From contig NZ_AJTQ01000104.1 of assembly GCF_000262345.1 (NCBI RefSeq), positions 1 to 48,400 of the forward strand: a stretch of 48,400 nt of DNA, written 5' to 3'. The notes beneath the pieces were generated by a model. The model worked only from the letters and a program-made list of their open reading frames with translations, was not told the DNA's origin and did not search any database. Shown here piece after piece: positions 48,371-48,400 of this stretch. The stretch's first letter is position 1. Every line of letters starts with the position of its first letter. This DNA comes from Streptomyces xiaopingdaonensis (GTDB taxonomy: Bacteria; Actinomycetota; Actinomycetes; Streptomycetales; Streptomycetaceae). The position numbers and the translations under genes were made by a program.

Positions 48371-48400
48371 CCACGGTGAACGCCGTGGCGGGGGGGGGGG
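48371..48400. other. small hairpin followed by a run of ten G at the window edge
   Basis: GCCACGG-TGAACG-CCGTGGC is a 7-bp hairpin directly followed by ten G, which end the window. This could be a weak terminator for the permease gene, but a homopolymer at the end of the sequence is more like an assembly boundary. Confidence 0.45.

Noticed and set aside
48391..48400. Poly-G run as a biological element
   Set aside because: It coincides exactly with the window end after a hairpin and is more simply explained as an assembly or contig boundary.

Overview
The window looks like chromosomal DNA of a Streptomyces-type actinomycete. It is very GC-rich throughout, GTG and TTG starts are common, Shine-Dalgarno (SD) sequences are GGAGG-like, neighbouring genes are often coupled through ATGA/GTGA overlaps, and the protein families are typical of the group (S-adenosyl methyltransferases of the PF04672 type, PucR-like and YtrA-like regulators, bifunctional RNase H/phosphatase, NarL-type two-component systems). 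I saw no rRNA, tRNA, CRISPR array, insertion sequence or prophage gene. The right edge ends in a run of ten G after a small hairpin, so it may be a contig end.

1-5.5 kb: the 3' half of a minus-strand cobalamin riboswitch, whose gene lies off the left edge; a metallo-beta-lactamase-fold hydrolase; a KstR-like TetR repressor; and a plus-strand operon of a GT4 glycosyltransferase, a methyltransferase and an alpha/alpha-barrel protein of the prenyltransferase/squalene-oxidase-repeat type. A perfect match to the published KstR consensus lies just before the operon and a weaker one before the hydrolase gene. A 26-bp hairpin terminator closes the block. 5.5-15 kb: a DUF5336 membrane protein, an N-acetylmuramoyl-L-alanine amidase, a methyltransferase, an MFS exporter overlapping an SDR oxidoreductase, a MaoC-type hydratase, and an 890-codon frame with a propeller-like head and a proline-rich tail containing 67-residue repeats. 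15-18 kb: a tightly coupled housekeeping operon (Nif3-like protein, C4 zinc-ribbon coiled-coil protein, RNase H/acid phosphatase). 18-27 kb: mostly single genes (KDPG aldolase, cupin, YaaA, a radical SAM protein with a non-standard cysteine motif, S-adenosyl methyltransferase, class I glutamine amidotransferase, lactonase, a 75-residue secreted peptide, a PucR-like regulator).

27-34 kb is accessory: an orphan immunity-like protein, a DHA2 drug exporter, a YtrA-type regulator with its ABC transporter behind a perfect 42-nt inverted repeat, a thioesterase gene that appears frameshifted, and a divergent LysE/Lrp pair. 34-42 kb is a catabolic island: a TRAP-type large permease with an 88-residue membrane partner, a HutC-type GntR regulator, an AtuA-family protein with a DUF4387 partner, then a divergent class III CoA-transferase/glutaryl-CoA dehydrogenase pair and a FadR-type regulator. 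The likely theme is uptake and CoA-dependent breakdown of an organic acid, with glutarate the best guess for the second half.

42-48.4 kb: a NarL-type histidine kinase and response regulator divergent from a MacB-type ABC ATPase and FtsX-like permease. The ATPase is preceded by, and translationally coupled to, a 52-codon arginine-rich leader ORF behind a 13-bp hairpin. This resembles an inducible envelope-stress or peptide-resistance module.
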